Source of the DNA: Hymenobacter psychrophilus
Lineage (GTDB): Bacteria; Bacteroidota; Bacteroidia; Cytophagales; Hymenobacteraceae
Assembly: GCF_900107135.1 (NCBI RefSeq)
Contig: NZ_FNOV01000005.1
Span: 1 to 64,000 of the forward strand
Direction of reading: 5' to 3'
DNA: 64,000 nt
The notes beneath the pieces were generated by a model. The model saw nothing but the letters and a program-made list of their open reading frames with translations. It was not told the DNA's origin and made no database searches. Position numbers and translations under genes: made by a program. This document shows positions 42,897 to 51,179 of the stretch, piece by piece. Every line of letters starts with the position of its first letter. The stretch's first letter is position 1.

Positions 42897-44750
42897 CTAC
42901 ATGAAATACTTGAGGCGGATAACTTCCTTCTCGTTGAGGAAGCGCCACTTGCCGCGGGGCAAATCCTTCTTGGTGAGGCCGGCATACTGTACCCGATCCA
43001 GCGCTACCACGTCGTAGCCCAAATGCTCGAAAATGCGGCGCACGATACGGTTACGGCCAATATGGATTTCCACGCCCACGAAGTGCGGGTTACCGGCCAC
43101 TACGGCCACGTCGTCTACCTCAGCTTTACCGTCTTCCAGCTCCACACCGGCCGCAATCTGGCGCAGGTCCTCTTCCGTCAGGGGCTTGTCGAGCTCCACC
43201 TGGTAAATTTTCTTGTTGCGGTGCGAGGGGTGCGAGAGTTTCTGAGCCACTTCGCCGTCGTTGGTGAACAGCAACAGGCCGGTGGTGTTGCGGTCGAGGC
43301 GACCAACCGGGAATACGCGCTCCTTCGAGGCGCTCTTGATGAGTTCCATCACCGTGCGACGGCCTTCAGGGTCGTCGGTGGTAGTCAGGAAGTCCTTGGG
43401 CTTGTTGAGCAGCAGGTACACCTGCTTTTCGCGGCTGAGGTTGGTTTTGCCGTACTGCACCGTGTCGGAAGGCTGCACCTGATAGCCCATCTCCGTCATA
43501 ACCTCCCCGTTCACCTTTATCTCACCGGCTGCAATCAGCCCATCAGCGTCGCGGCGCGAGCACACGCCGGCGTTGGCAATGTAGCGGTTGAGGCGCACCG
43601 TGCCATCAGCCGGGTCTTCCTCCTGCTCACGGCGGCGCTTGTTGCCCCGGTTTTTATCCTCGTCGTAATGGCGCAGGTTCTTGTAGTCGGGCGCTTCGCC
43701 GGTTACTTCGCCACGCTTGCGCTTGCCAGCCTGGTTCGAGTCGGCGGCCGGGGCAGCCGACTCGGGGCGGTTCGGGCGCTCGTCGTAGGCGCGGCGGGGC
43801 CGCTCCTCGCGGGGCGCCCGCCGCTCGTCGCGCCCGAAGGCGCCGCGCGGGGCATCCGTATCGCCGCGGCGGGCGGGCCGCTCAGCACGACGGCCGTCGC
43901 GCTGGTCGTCGCGGCCGAAGCTGCTGCGCCGCTCGCCGCTGGCACCGCCCCCGAAGCCCGAAGGCTTGCGGTCGTCGGCATCGCGCTGTTCCCGGCCGCT
44001 GGCCTCATCGGCCCGGCGGGTAGCACGGTAGGTTTTGTCGTCGGAGAAATCGGGGTGTTGGGGCGCGAGGTCCTCGGGCCGGCGGTCGGGGTTGAAAGCG
44101 CGGGCCGGCCGCACCGGGCGGTCGGGGCCGTACTCGCGCGAGCCCATCTGGTCTTCCTGGGGCCGGGGGCGCGGGGCCTCCGGGCGCGGCTCGTCGGCGG
44201 CGTTGGGGTTGGCCTTGATGAAGCGGCGGTTCCGCTCGCCCGGCTGGCCCCGGGGCACCGACTGCTCCCCATCTTCCCGGCGGTAAGGCTGGCCCTTCCA
44301 GGTTTGCTTGGCCTCGAAGTTGCGTACGGGGCGCTCGTCGCGGCGTTCCTCACGCTGGTCGCGACGGTCGTCGCCGCGGCCGGCATTGCGCGAGTCACTG
44401 CCAAATCGGCTGTCGCGGGCCGGGCGCTCGTCGCGGCCACCAAAGCTGCCGCCACCACTGTTGCCAAACTTGCGGGGGCCACCGAAGCTGCCGCCGCCGT
44501 TGCCGCCGCCGTTGCCGAACTTGCGCGGGCCGCCATAGCCTCCCTCCGAAGGCCGTCCGCCAAAGGCCGGCCGGTCGCCGCCGCGCCGCGAGTCGTCGCG
44601 GCCGGCACCACCGCGGCTCTGCTCGCGGTTGGCCCGCTCCTGGCCGGGCTGAATAAATTTGCTGCCCGCATCACGGCCCGTAGGCCGGCTGGAGCTGGAG
44701 AAGCGGCCGCGGCCCTTGGGCGCGTCGTCGGAGTTGTGTTTCTTACCCAT
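42897..44750 (-). CDS. rRNA pseudouridine synthase (RluB/RsuA family) with long RG-rich N-terminal tail
   Basis: 617 residues. The first about 375 residues are a low-complexity Arg/Gly/Asp/Glu/Pro-rich tail with many GRD, RRE and GGFGG-like runs. An S4 RNA-binding domain follows (RLNRYIANAGVCSRRDADGL), then the catalytic domain with the Asp in VGRLDRNTTGLLLFTNDGE. It converts uridine in large-subunit or 16S rRNA to pseudouridine; the specific site is not readable. The tail is probably disordered and RNA-binding. It is an isolated gene with repeats on both sides. Confidence 0.9.
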   Translation of the reverse strand: MGKKHNSDDAPKGRGRFSSSSRPTGRDAGSKFIQPGQERANREQSRGGAGRDDSRRGGDRPAFGGRPSEGGYGGPRKFGNGGGNGGGSFGGPRKFGNSGGGSFGGRDERPARDSRFGSDSRNAGRGDDRRDQREERRDERPVRNFEAKQTWKGQPYRREDGEQSVPRGQPGERNRRFIKANPNAADEPRPEAPRPRPQEDQMGSREYGPDRPVRPARAFNPDRRPEDLAPQHPDFSDDKTYRATRRADEASGREQRDADDRKPSGFGGGASGERRSSFGRDDQRDGRRAERPARRGDTDAPRGAFGRDERRAPREERPRRAYDERPNRPESAAPAADSNQAGKRKRGEVTGEAPDYKNLRHYDEDKNRGNKRRREQEEDPADGTVRLNRYIANAGVCSRRDADGLIAAGEIKVNGEVMTEMGYQVQPSDTVQYGKTNLSREKQVYLLLNKPKDFLTTTDDPEGRRTVMELIKSASKERVFPVGRLDRNTTGLLLFTNDGEVAQKLSHPSHRNKKIYQVELDKPLTEEDLRQIAAGVELEDGKAEVDDVAVVAGNPHFVGVEIHIGRNRIVRRIFEHLGYDVVALDRVQYAGLTKKDLPRGKWRFLNEKEVIRLKYFM

Positions 44751-44834
44751 GGTGGTAATGCGTGCGTGCCGTATCGCTACGGTACAGATGAATGATTCGG
44801 GGAGGGCTTATAAACGACGCCCCAGGGAAAACAG

Positions 44835-44983
44835 TGCCCGGACCAACCGCCTGACCCCGCGCCGGGCGGAGTTCAGGCAGCTGGTCCGGGCTACCGGGTA
44901 TTTAGTGCTTAGGGCTTGGTTGCTGGTGCCTGGGGGAGAGAACCTCTTCCTCAACTAAGCACAACCAACCAAGCCCTAAGCGC
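44835..44983. terminator. Two hairpins after the DksA-like gene
   Basis: An 18-base arm GTGCTTAGGGCTTGGTTG (44905-44922) pairs, with one mismatch, with 44966-44983. It lies directly past the stop of the minus-strand gene ending at 44988. A second stem GCCCGGACCA...TGGTCCGGGC (about 44835-44892) lies beyond it. The 44751-44987 gap has no gene. Confidence 0.65.
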
Positions 44984-44987
44984 CAGT

Positions 44988-45371
44988 TTAGTCGCGACGG
45001 GCCATTTTGGCCTCAATCGAATGCTGGGTGTGGGGTACGGCGCGCAGGCGCTCCTTCTGGATGAGCTTACCCGTACCGATGCACACGCCGTAGGTGCCGT
45101 TTTTGATGCGAACCAGCGCGTTTTCGAGCTGCTGGATGAACTTCATCTGGCGTGAAGCCAACTGGTTCATACTCTCCTTCTCGGCCGTATCGGCACCGTC
45201 TTCCAACACCTTCGACGACGAAGCCGTGTTATCGGTACCCGAATCGTTTTTGCGGCTCAGGGTTTCTTTAATGAAGGATAGTTCCTTGCGGGCAGCGGTA
45301 AGCTTATCTTGGATGATCTGCTCGAACTCGGCCAGTTCTTCCCTGGAATAGCGTAGGGGTGCTTCACTCAT
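44988..45371 (-). CDS. TraR/DksA-family regulator with degenerate zinc finger
   Basis: 127 residues from the ATG at 45371 (MSEAPLRYSREELAEFEQII). A coiled-coil N-part is followed by the DksA-type C-part GTYGVCIGTGKLIQKERLRA. A normal four-Cys finger is CxxC-X17-CxxC; here only the first Cys remains and the others are T, H and S-like residues. It could act on RNA polymerase with ppGpp, as DksA does, but the zinc site is lost. An upstream ATG at 45416 is less typical of the family. Confidence 0.88.
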   Translation of the reverse strand: MSEAPLRYSREELAEFEQIIQDKLTAARKELSFIKETLSRKNDSGTDNTASSSKVLEDGADTAEKESMNQLASRQMKFIQQLENALVRIKNGTYGVCIGTGKLIQKERLRAVPHTQHSIEAKMARRD

Positions 45372-45560
45372 GACGTTGCAGGAAGATATAGTGAGAAAGG
45401 TGGGATTGGGATGCACGTGGCGGATGATACCGGCTGGTTGCCGGAGCAGCCCATTCTATCGAGCAGACTGAACAGCAGCACAATAAAATTAGTTTGTCCG
45501 ACTGCCCGCCAGGATCCGAAGTGGAATCAGCCATTCGTAACCGGCACCGGTAATCGGCCG

Positions 45561-45568
45561 CAAAGCTA
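45561..45568 (-). promoter_or_regulatory. Putative -7 box in the DksA-like upstream region
   Basis: Minus-strand TAGCTTTG lies about 190 bases upstream of the start, in the 318-base gap 45372-45689. Nothing else recognisable is seen in that gap. Confidence 0.3.
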
Positions 45569-45689
45569 CGAGTTTGTCGGCGGATGCGCACCACCCCTGT
45601 CTAACTGACAATGCCTTACCCCAAAGCAGCCCACGCCCACCAGATTAGCCCGCATTGCCTTTGAAGCAGCGCCTTCTCAACCCTTCGCC

Positions 45690-46166
45690 TTAGAAGCCGA
45701 GCATGTGGATGGCGGCTACCGCACCCTCCACGCCCTTGTTGCCGTGCTTGCCGCCGGCCCGGTCCCAGGCCTGCTCCAGGGTGTTGGTGGTTACGAGCCC
45801 AAAAATGACGGGTTTGTTGAACTTGAGGCCCACGTTGGTAATGCCGCTGGCCACGGCGTGGCAGATATAGTCGTCGTGCTTGGTTTCGCCCTGGATAACC
45901 ACGCCCAGGCAAATAACGGCGTCAATTTCGTCGTGCTGGGCCAGTAGCTGGGCGCCCAGTGTCAGCTCGAAGCTGCCGGGCACGGTATTGCGGAAGATGT
46001 GCTCGGGCTTGGCGCCGTGCTTGAGCAAGGTGTCATAGGCACCTTGGGCCAGCGTATCCGTGATTTCGCGGTTCCATTCGGCCACTACCAGCCCGAAGCG
46101 CTTCTCGGAGATATCAACAAAGTGGTCGGAGGTGTAGTCGCTCAGATTTTTGAGGGAAGTAGCCAT
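45690..46166 (-). CDS. ribH: 6,7-dimethyl-8-ribityllumazine synthase
   Basis: 158 residues. Motifs are VAEWNREITD (substrate binding), VPGSFELTLGAQLLA, CLGVVIQGETKHDDYI with the catalytic His-Asp, and VIFGLVTTNTLEQA. It condenses the ribityl-pyrimidine with dihydroxybutanone phosphate in riboflavin synthesis. It likely assembles as an icosahedral or pentameric shell. A -7 box TATCTTTG lies at 46202-46209, so it is separately promoted from the upstream TPR gene. Confidence 0.97.
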   Translation of the reverse strand: MATSLKNLSDYTSDHFVDISEKRFGLVVAEWNREITDTLAQGAYDTLLKHGAKPEHIFRNTVPGSFELTLGAQLLAQHDEIDAVICLGVVIQGETKHDDYICHAVASGITNVGLKFNKPVIFGLVTTNTLEQAWDRAGGKHGNKGVEGAVAAIHMLGF

Positions 46167-46201
46167 GCAGCGCGGAGTAAACCTAAAGGTGTAATGGGCC
46201 G

Positions 46202-46209
46202 CAAAGATA
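46202..46209 (-). promoter_or_regulatory. Putative -7 box for ribH
   Basis: Minus-strand TATCTTTG lies 36 bases upstream of ribH. No TTG at the usual spacing. Confidence 0.45.
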
Positions 46210-46286
46210 CGCGGGCCCGCTTAACGCAGCCTTCCGGGCCGGAGCCTGGTGTTGGAGCACTAGTAACTCCTTGGCTTTCTGGCAGT

Positions 46287-46326
46287 AAAGCAAAAGAGGC
46301 AGCCAATTGGCTGCCTCTTTTGCTTT
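46287..46326. terminator. Palindromic terminator after the TPR gene
   Basis: A 40-base perfect palindrome with an AAAGCAAAAGAGGCAGCC arm and T tract on both strands. It lies between ribH and the minus-strand gene ending at 46344. Confidence 0.93.
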
Positions 46327-46343
46327 AAGCCGTTTACGGTCAG

Positions 46344-47114
46344 TTACTTAACGCTCAAACCTTCGGCGCGGGACTTATACTGCTTGGCCTCATTGGCTTC
46401 GGCGGCGGCGGGGTAGGCCGTCAGGATTTTGTCGTAGGCGGTAATAGCGCCGGCGTAATCCTTGGCCGCTTCGCGGGCCGTGCCTTCCTTGAGCAGGTAA
46501 GCGGGCGAGAAGTACTCGTTGGCGTTGTAGTTGGCGGCCTTGTTGTAGTAGTCGGCGGCCTCTTTGGGTTGGTTGAGCTCCAGGTGGGCATCACCGATCA
46601 GCGAGTATGCACGGGCCTGCACCAGGTAGTCGTCGGCGCTGAAATCTTCGAGGTAGTCAATGGCGGCCTTGTACTTGCCATCCTTGAGGGCAGCCACACC
46701 AGCGTAGAAGCTGGCGAGGTTGCCCGCATCGGAGCCACCGTACTCCGAAGCCACGCGCTCCAGACCCAGGTTGCGGCCATCACCTTTCAAAGCCTTCTGC
46801 AGCGAGTCGGCTTCCCAGTAGCTCACGGCCTGGAACATGGCCGCCTGCCCCTTTTCGTTTTGCGAGTTACGCCACATGTAGTAGCCGAAACCACCCACTA
46901 CGGCCAGCACCACAACAGCCAGCAACCCCAGCAGCACGTTCTTATTGCGGCGCACAAAATCTTCCGACTCAACCAGCCGCATGGCCAGCGCGTCGGGGTC
47001 TTCCATCAGTGGGTGCTCGGGGTTGTAGGCTTGCGCGGGGGCGAGCGGGTCGGTGCTGACGACCTGCTGCTGGCGGGCCTGCTGGCTTTTACCCGTAAAA
47101 GGAATCTTGGACAT
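46344..47114 (-). CDS. Membrane-anchored TPR protein (YfgM-like)
   Basis: 256 residues. The N-terminal cytoplasmic part ends at a single helix near 60-80 (VLLGLLAVVVLAVVGGFGYYMW). TPR-like helices follow (NLASFYAGVAALKDGKYKAAIDYLEDF, AYSLIGDAHLELNQPKEAADYYNKA). This fits the YfgM/TPR_21 type that helps periplasmic chaperones at the Sec translocon. The same gene order beside ribH is common in Bacteroidota. The gene is 53 bases downstream of pdhA on the same strand. Confidence 0.85.
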   Translation of the reverse strand: MSKIPFTGKSQQARQQQVVSTDPLAPAQAYNPEHPLMEDPDALAMRLVESEDFVRRNKNVLLGLLAVVVLAVVGGFGYYMWRNSQNEKGQAAMFQAVSYWEADSLQKALKGDGRNLGLERVASEYGGSDAGNLASFYAGVAALKDGKYKAAIDYLEDFSADDYLVQARAYSLIGDAHLELNQPKEAADYYNKAANYNANEYFSPAYLLKEGTAREAAKDYAGAITAYDKILTAYPAAAEANEAKQYKSRAEGLSVK

Positions 47115-47167
47115 GGGGTTGCTCGAAAAAGGGGCCGCTGAATGCGGTCGAAAAATCGTCCGGTTGA

Positions 47168-48343
47168 TTAGTCGCGGATGTAGGGGTAGTCCTGTTGCAC
47201 GTACACATCGTGGTAAAGCTCGTCGGCGGTCGGGTAGTCCGACTTCTCGGCAAACTCCACCGACTCCAGCACCTGGGCCTTGATCTTCTCGTCGATGGCT
47301 TCCAGATCGGCCTCGGTGGCCATGTTGTGGGTGAGGATGGTGTGGCGCACGGCCTCGATGGAGTCGCGCGTGCGGTAATCCTCCAGCTCGTCCTTGGTGC
47401 GGTACTTGGCCGGGTCGCTCATCGAGTGGCCCTTGTAGCGGTAGGTTTTGAACTCGAGCAACGTGGGGCCTTCGCCGGCGCGGGCGCGCTCGGCGGCGCG
47501 CGACACAGCCTCGTGCACGTCTTCCACGTTCATGGCGTTCACCGGCTCGGAAGGCATGTCGTACGACTCGCCGAGCGTGTAGAGCTCCGTGACGTTGGAC
47601 GTGCGCTGCACCGAGGTGCCCATGGCGTAGCCGTTGTTCTCAATCACGAATATCACGGGCAGCTTCCAGAGCATGGCCATATTGAAGGCCTCGTGCAGGG
47701 CGCCCTGGCGCACGGCGCCGTCGCCCATCGAGCACACGCAGAGGTTGCCGGTCTTGTTGTATTTCTCGGCGAAAGCAATGCCGGCCCCCATGGGCACCTG
47801 CGCACCCACGATGCCGTGGCCGCCGATGAAGTTCACTTCCTTATCGAAGATGTGCATCGAGCCGCCCTTGCCCTTCGAGCAACCGGTAGCCTTAGCGTAC
47901 AGCTCGGCCATTACGGCGTTGGGCGAGGTGCCCAGCGCCAGCGGGTGGGCGTGGTCGCGGTAGGCGGTGATGTGCTTGTCGTCCTTGGTCAGGGCCGATA
48001 CCGTGCCGGCTACGCAGGCCTCCTGGCCGATGTAGAGGTGGCAGAAGCCTTTAATCTTCTGCTGCCCGTAGAGCTGGCCAGCCTTCTCCTCGAACTTGCG
48101 CATGAGCACCATTTGCTCGTACCAGGTCAGGTACGTCTCCTTCGAGTACTCAGGCTTAGCCGGCGACGAAGCCTTGGGCTCATCGGTGGCAGCTTTCGCG
48201 GCCTTGTTGGCGGCCGGTTTCACATTCTGAGGTTGCTCGGCAGTTTCTACCGTGGCCTTGCCCTTGGCCGTTGCCTTGGTAGCCGACGTTTTCTTCGCCG
48301 AATTGGAACCCTTGGTAGCAGCCTGTACTTTCGTCTCCGCCAT
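47168..48343 (-). CDS. pdhA: Pyruvate dehydrogenase E1 component, alpha subunit
   Basis: 391 residues from the ATG at 48343 (MAETKVQAATKGSNSAKK). ThDP motif GDGAVRQGALHEAFNMAMLW and ENNGYAMGTSVQR, plus phosphorylation-loop-like YKGHSMSDPAKYRTKDE. It decarboxylates pyruvate with a separate beta subunit that is not in the window. The first about 65 residues are Ala/Lys/Thr-rich and low-complexity. The open frame continues to 49570, but that part is antisense to recF and is rejected. Confidence 0.95.
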   Translation of the reverse strand: MAETKVQAATKGSNSAKKTSATKATAKGKATVETAEQPQNVKPAANKAAKAATDEPKASSPAKPEYSKETYLTWYEQMVLMRKFEEKAGQLYGQQKIKGFCHLYIGQEACVAGTVSALTKDDKHITAYRDHAHPLALGTSPNAVMAELYAKATGCSKGKGGSMHIFDKEVNFIGGHGIVGAQVPMGAGIAFAEKYNKTGNLCVCSMGDGAVRQGALHEAFNMAMLWKLPVIFVIENNGYAMGTSVQRTSNVTELYTLGESYDMPSEPVNAMNVEDVHEAVSRAAERARAGEGPTLLEFKTYRYKGHSMSDPAKYRTKDELEDYRTRDSIEAVRHTILTHNMATEADLEAIDEKIKAQVLESVEFAEKSDYPTADELYHDVYVQQDYPYIRD

Positions 48344-48412
48344 CTTCGTTTCGATTGTTCGCGTTTGGGAGGCGAAAGTACGTAAAAGGATGGCAATGTC
48401 CGAACCCCTCGC

Positions 48413-49528
48413 ATGAATCTGGAGAACCTCCACCTGCTCTTCTTTAAGAACTACGAAGAAGCCCAGCTTGCCTTTTCCCCGCATATCAACTGCTTCATCG
48501 GCAACAATGGCAGCGGCAAAACCAACTTGCTCGATGCCATCCACTACCTCTCGCTGACGAAGAGCGCCTTCACCCAGGCCGATGCCCAGAGCATCAAGCA
48601 GGGCGAGGAATTCTTCGTAGTGCGCGGCCGGTTTGCCGACCGGCCCGATGAAGCCCCGGCCGAAACCATTCAGTGCAGCCTGCGCACGGGCCAGAAGAAA
48701 ACCATCACCCATGACAAGCAGGCTTACGAGCGGGTGTCCGACCATATCGGCCGTTACCCGGTGGTGCTTATCTCCCCCTACGACACCGACCTGATCCGGC
48801 AGGGCAGCGAGGAGCGGCGCAAGTATTTCGACAGCCTCATGTCGCAACTCGACCACGCGTACCTGGAGCTGCTCATTCGCTATACCCAGCTGCTTAAGCA
48901 GCGCAACGCCCTGCTCAAGCTCGCCGCCGACCGCCAGGCCGGCTACGACCGCGACTACCTGCTGACGATTGATGAGCAGCTGGCTCCGCTGGGCGAACAG
49001 ATGGTACAGCGCCGCCAGGAATTTCTGGTTGGGTTCGAGCCGCTGTTTCAGCGCCACTACACTCAGCTCGCCGACGGCCAGGAGCAAGTCACGCTTACGT
49101 ATAAGAGTGAGCTGCCCGGTGCCGACTTCGGCAAGCTGCTGCGCCTGCAGGAGCGCCGCGACCTGACGCTGCAGCGCACCACCACCGGCCCCCACCGCGA
49201 CGACTTCACGTTCCTGATGGATGACAAGCCAGTGAAGGGCTACGGCTCGCAGGGCCAGCAGAAGTCGTTCGTTATTGCCCTTAAGCTGGCCCAGTTCGAG
49301 CTGCTGGCCGAGCGCCAGCACCAGAAGCCCCTGCTGCTGCTCGACGACATCTTCGACCGCCTCGACGAGAAGCGCATCACCCGGCTCATGCAGCTGGTGG
49401 CCAACCATACCTTCGGCCAGATATTCCTGACCGATACCCACCTCGAACGCACTGACCGGGTACTGGCCGAGCTGTCGGAAGATATCCGCCGGTTCCGGGT
49501 AGAAGCCGGCACCGTGGCGCGGTTGTAG
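48413..49528 (+). CDS. recF: DNA replication/repair protein RecF
   Basis: 371 residues. Walker A GNNGSGKTNLLDAIHYLSL, signature KGYGSQGQQKSFVIALKLAQ and Walker B LLLLDDIFDRLDEKR place it in the SMC-like RecF ATPases. It loads RecA at gaps through RecOR. It is divergent from pdhA with 69 bases between. dnaA, dnaN and gyrB, its usual neighbours in other phyla, are absent. The DUF721 gene follows, as expected for this phylum. Confidence 0.95.
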   Translation: MNLENLHLLFFKNYEEAQLAFSPHINCFIGNNGSGKTNLLDAIHYLSLTKSAFTQADAQSIKQGEEFFVVRGRFADRPDEAPAETIQCSLRTGQKKTITHDKQAYERVSDHIGRYPVVLISPYDTDLIRQGSEERRKYFDSLMSQLDHAYLELLIRYTQLLKQRNALLKLAADRQAGYDRDYLLTIDEQLAPLGEQMVQRRQEFLVGFEPLFQRHYTQLADGQEQVTLTYKSELPGADFGKLLRLQERRDLTLQRTTTGPHRDDFTFLMDDKPVKGYGSQGQQKSFVIALKLAQFELLAERQHQKPLLLLDDIFDRLDEKRITRLMQLVANHTFGQIFLTDTHLERTDRVLAELSEDIRRFRVEAGTVARL

Positions 49529-49541
49529 CCGTTGGGCGGGG

Positions 49542-49549
49542 TACCTTTG
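49542..49549 (+). promoter_or_regulatory. Putative -7 box for the DUF721 gene
   Basis: TACCTTTG lies 46 bases upstream of the start. TTG at 49523-49525 gives a 16-base spacer, slightly short. Confidence 0.5.
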
Positions 49550-49595
49550 TTTAGTTGGCAAGCGGGACACTTTTCGCGCGCGTTAACTTACCCGA

Positions 49596-49919
49596 ATGGC
49601 CTACAAAAAACCCTATACCCCAGAGAATACCCGCAAGGCCGATATCGTCCCGCTCAAGGACAGCATCACCGCCATGCTCCGCGTTTACCGCCTGCAGGGT
49701 AAGCTGAACGAAGTAACGGTGGTGGCCAGCTGGGAGAAGGTAATGGGCAAGGCTGTGGCCCTGAAAACCCAGCAGCTCTACGTGAGCAACAACAAGCTGT
49801 TCGTTCGCCTTTCGTCGGCACCTCTCAAGCACGAACTGGTTATGGCCAAGACCAAGGTCTTGGCGAACCTCAACGCCGAAGTCGGTGAGGATATCATCAA
49901 GGAAGTCGTTTTCCTGTAG
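49596..49919 (+). CDS. DUF721 (DciA-like) protein
   Basis: 107 residues. The DUF721 core is AMLRVYRLQGKLNEVTVVASWEKVMG (about 23-48), then VSNNKLFVRLSSAPLKHELV and the C-terminal EDIIKEVVFL. Proteins of this family include DciA, which loads the replicative helicase in bacteria without DnaC. The position beside recF agrees with a replication or repair role. It may have its own promoter as well as read-through from recF. Confidence 0.85.
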   Translation: MAYKKPYTPENTRKADIVPLKDSITAMLRVYRLQGKLNEVTVVASWEKVMGKAVALKTQQLYVSNNKLFVRLSSAPLKHELVMAKTKVLANLNAEVGEDIIKEVVFL

Positions 49920-49977
49920 AGACGCCGGCTACTGCAAACGAAGCGCGAACCCATCACCCGCATAGACGGCGTAGGCA

Positions 49978-50223
49978 GCGGGGCTTGTCCCCGCCCGCCG
50001 TTGAGCGGTTGCCGTGGAATCAGTCGTGCCCGGTATCGTTCAACGACAATCGTTGACCAGCGGGTGAGGGCAAGGCCCCGCTTATACTGCAGGCAGTTCG
50101 ACCATCCATGCCGGTGTAGTCCAGCGAAAATCGGGCAACGGCGGGGCGAGGCTCGCCCCCACCCCGCGCACCAAGCAAATCAATCAGTCGCTCCCAGTGT
50201 CGTCCGATGGCAACCGCTCAGCG
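49978..50223. repeat. GC-rich inverted-repeat region in a gene-free gap
   Basis: The 422-base gap 49920-50341 has no gene. GCGGGGCTTGTCCCCGCCCGCC (49978 on) pairs imperfectly with CGGGGCGAGGCTCGCCCCCACCCCGC (ending 50167). TGAGCGGTTGCC (50002-50013) is repeated inverted at 50209-50220. This could be a degraded mobile repeat or a structured RNA. Confidence 0.5.
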
Positions 50224-50341
50224 CCGGGTGAGGCACCAGATTGGCGCACTCACAGCATGCGGATTCAAGCGCAGGTTCTGGTCGGTGTCATCAGGCGCAG
50301 GAGGCAGACTGTAAACGTCAATTCTTAGCTCTGCTTACTGG

Positions 50342-50905
50342 CTAGTATATAACGCGGCAACGCTCGCCTTCCAGCAGGGCCAGTTGGGCATCCACGTTCA
50401 GGCTGCTGCGGGCATTATCGAACTGTTCGCGGTACTGTTGTTGAAACTGCCGGCGCTTGATGGCTTCCTGGAAGCGGCGCACATCATCGCGGGTTTCCAG
50501 CTCCAGACCGGGCACCTGAGTAGGCTGGCCTTCGTCGTCTTTGGCCACCATGGTGAAGTAGCTCGTGTTGGTATGTTTGACCAGGCCGGTGCGCACATCT
50601 TCGGCCGTCACCTTAATGCCTACCAGCAGGGAAGTGCGACCCACGTAGTTCACCGATGCCAGCAGCGACACCAACTCACCGACCTCCACGGGCTGCATGA
50701 AATTCACCCCGTCTACGCTCACAGTTACGCAGTAGGTACCGGCATGCTTAGAGGATGCTGCGTAGGCAACCTTGTCCATGAGCGAGAGCAAAATGCCTCC
50801 GTGAATTTTGCCGCCGAAGTTGGCATACGATGGAATCATCAGCTCGGTGAGCGTGACGCGTGAGTAAGAGACAGGACGGTATTGGGGAAGCACAAATGGA
50901 GGCAT
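50342..50905 (-). CDS. Acyl-CoA thioesterase (YciA/BACH-like hotdog)
   Basis: 187 residues. One hotdog fold is visible with ANFGGKIHGGILLSLMDKVAYAAS (catalytic Asp and Gly-rich helix), GTYCVTVSVDGVNFMQPVEVGE and NTSYFTMVAKDD. The C-terminal about 50 residues are a charged helical extension. It hydrolyses acyl-CoA esters; chain length is not readable. A -7 box TAGCTTTG lies at 50937-50944. It lies next to the parS island. Confidence 0.88.
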   Translation of the reverse strand: MPPFVLPQYRPVSYSRVTLTELMIPSYANFGGKIHGGILLSLMDKVAYAASSKHAGTYCVTVSVDGVNFMQPVEVGELVSLLASVNYVGRTSLLVGIKVTAEDVRTGLVKHTNTSYFTMVAKDDEGQPTQVPGLELETRDDVRRFQEAIKRRQFQQQYREQFDNARSSLNVDAQLALLEGERCRVIY

Positions 50906-50936
50906 GGGCCGACGGTTAGGAACGGGAGTGTGGCCG

Positions 50937-50944
50937 CAAAGCTA
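50937..50944 (-). promoter_or_regulatory. Putative -7 box for the thioesterase
   Basis: Minus-strand TAGCTTTG lies 32 bases upstream of the start. Confidence 0.4.
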
Positions 50945-51155
50945 GCACCGTCCGGCCCTTCCCCTACCCCACTATCCGGGGGTTACAATGCCCACCGGAA
51001 GTCCCCTCTGCCAAGCTTACAGATGAGCGCCCCAGCAGGCACTTATGCCCGGTCAACGGACAGTAACATTCGGCGCCAGGAACGCGTGGGCTAAAGGATC
51101 GGCTCCTGCCAGACGAAAGCTGTATCGGCAGGGCCGAAAGGAGCGGAAACAAATA

Positions 51156-51171
51156 TGTTTCACGTGGAACA
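51156..51171. other. parS-like centromere site
   Basis: TGTTTCACGTGGAACA matches the widely conserved chromosomal parS consensus TGTTNCACGTGAAACA in all but one base (a G for A seen in many functional sites). The perfect CACGTG centre is present. It lies 8 bases beyond the stop of the small HTH gene, in non-coding DNA. It would be bound by ParB/Spo0J to seed the segregation complex. No parA or parB is in the window, so the function is inferred from sequence. Confidence 0.8.
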
Positions 51172-51179
51172 ATTCTGTT

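Noticed and set aside
43023..44795. 590-residue frame opposite the pseudouridine synthase
   Set aside because: Arises from the skewed RG-coding repeats on the other strand; no domain.
48344..49570. N-terminal 409-residue extension of pdhA
   Set aside because: It is antisense to recF, and a normal E1-alpha N-terminus starts at 48343.
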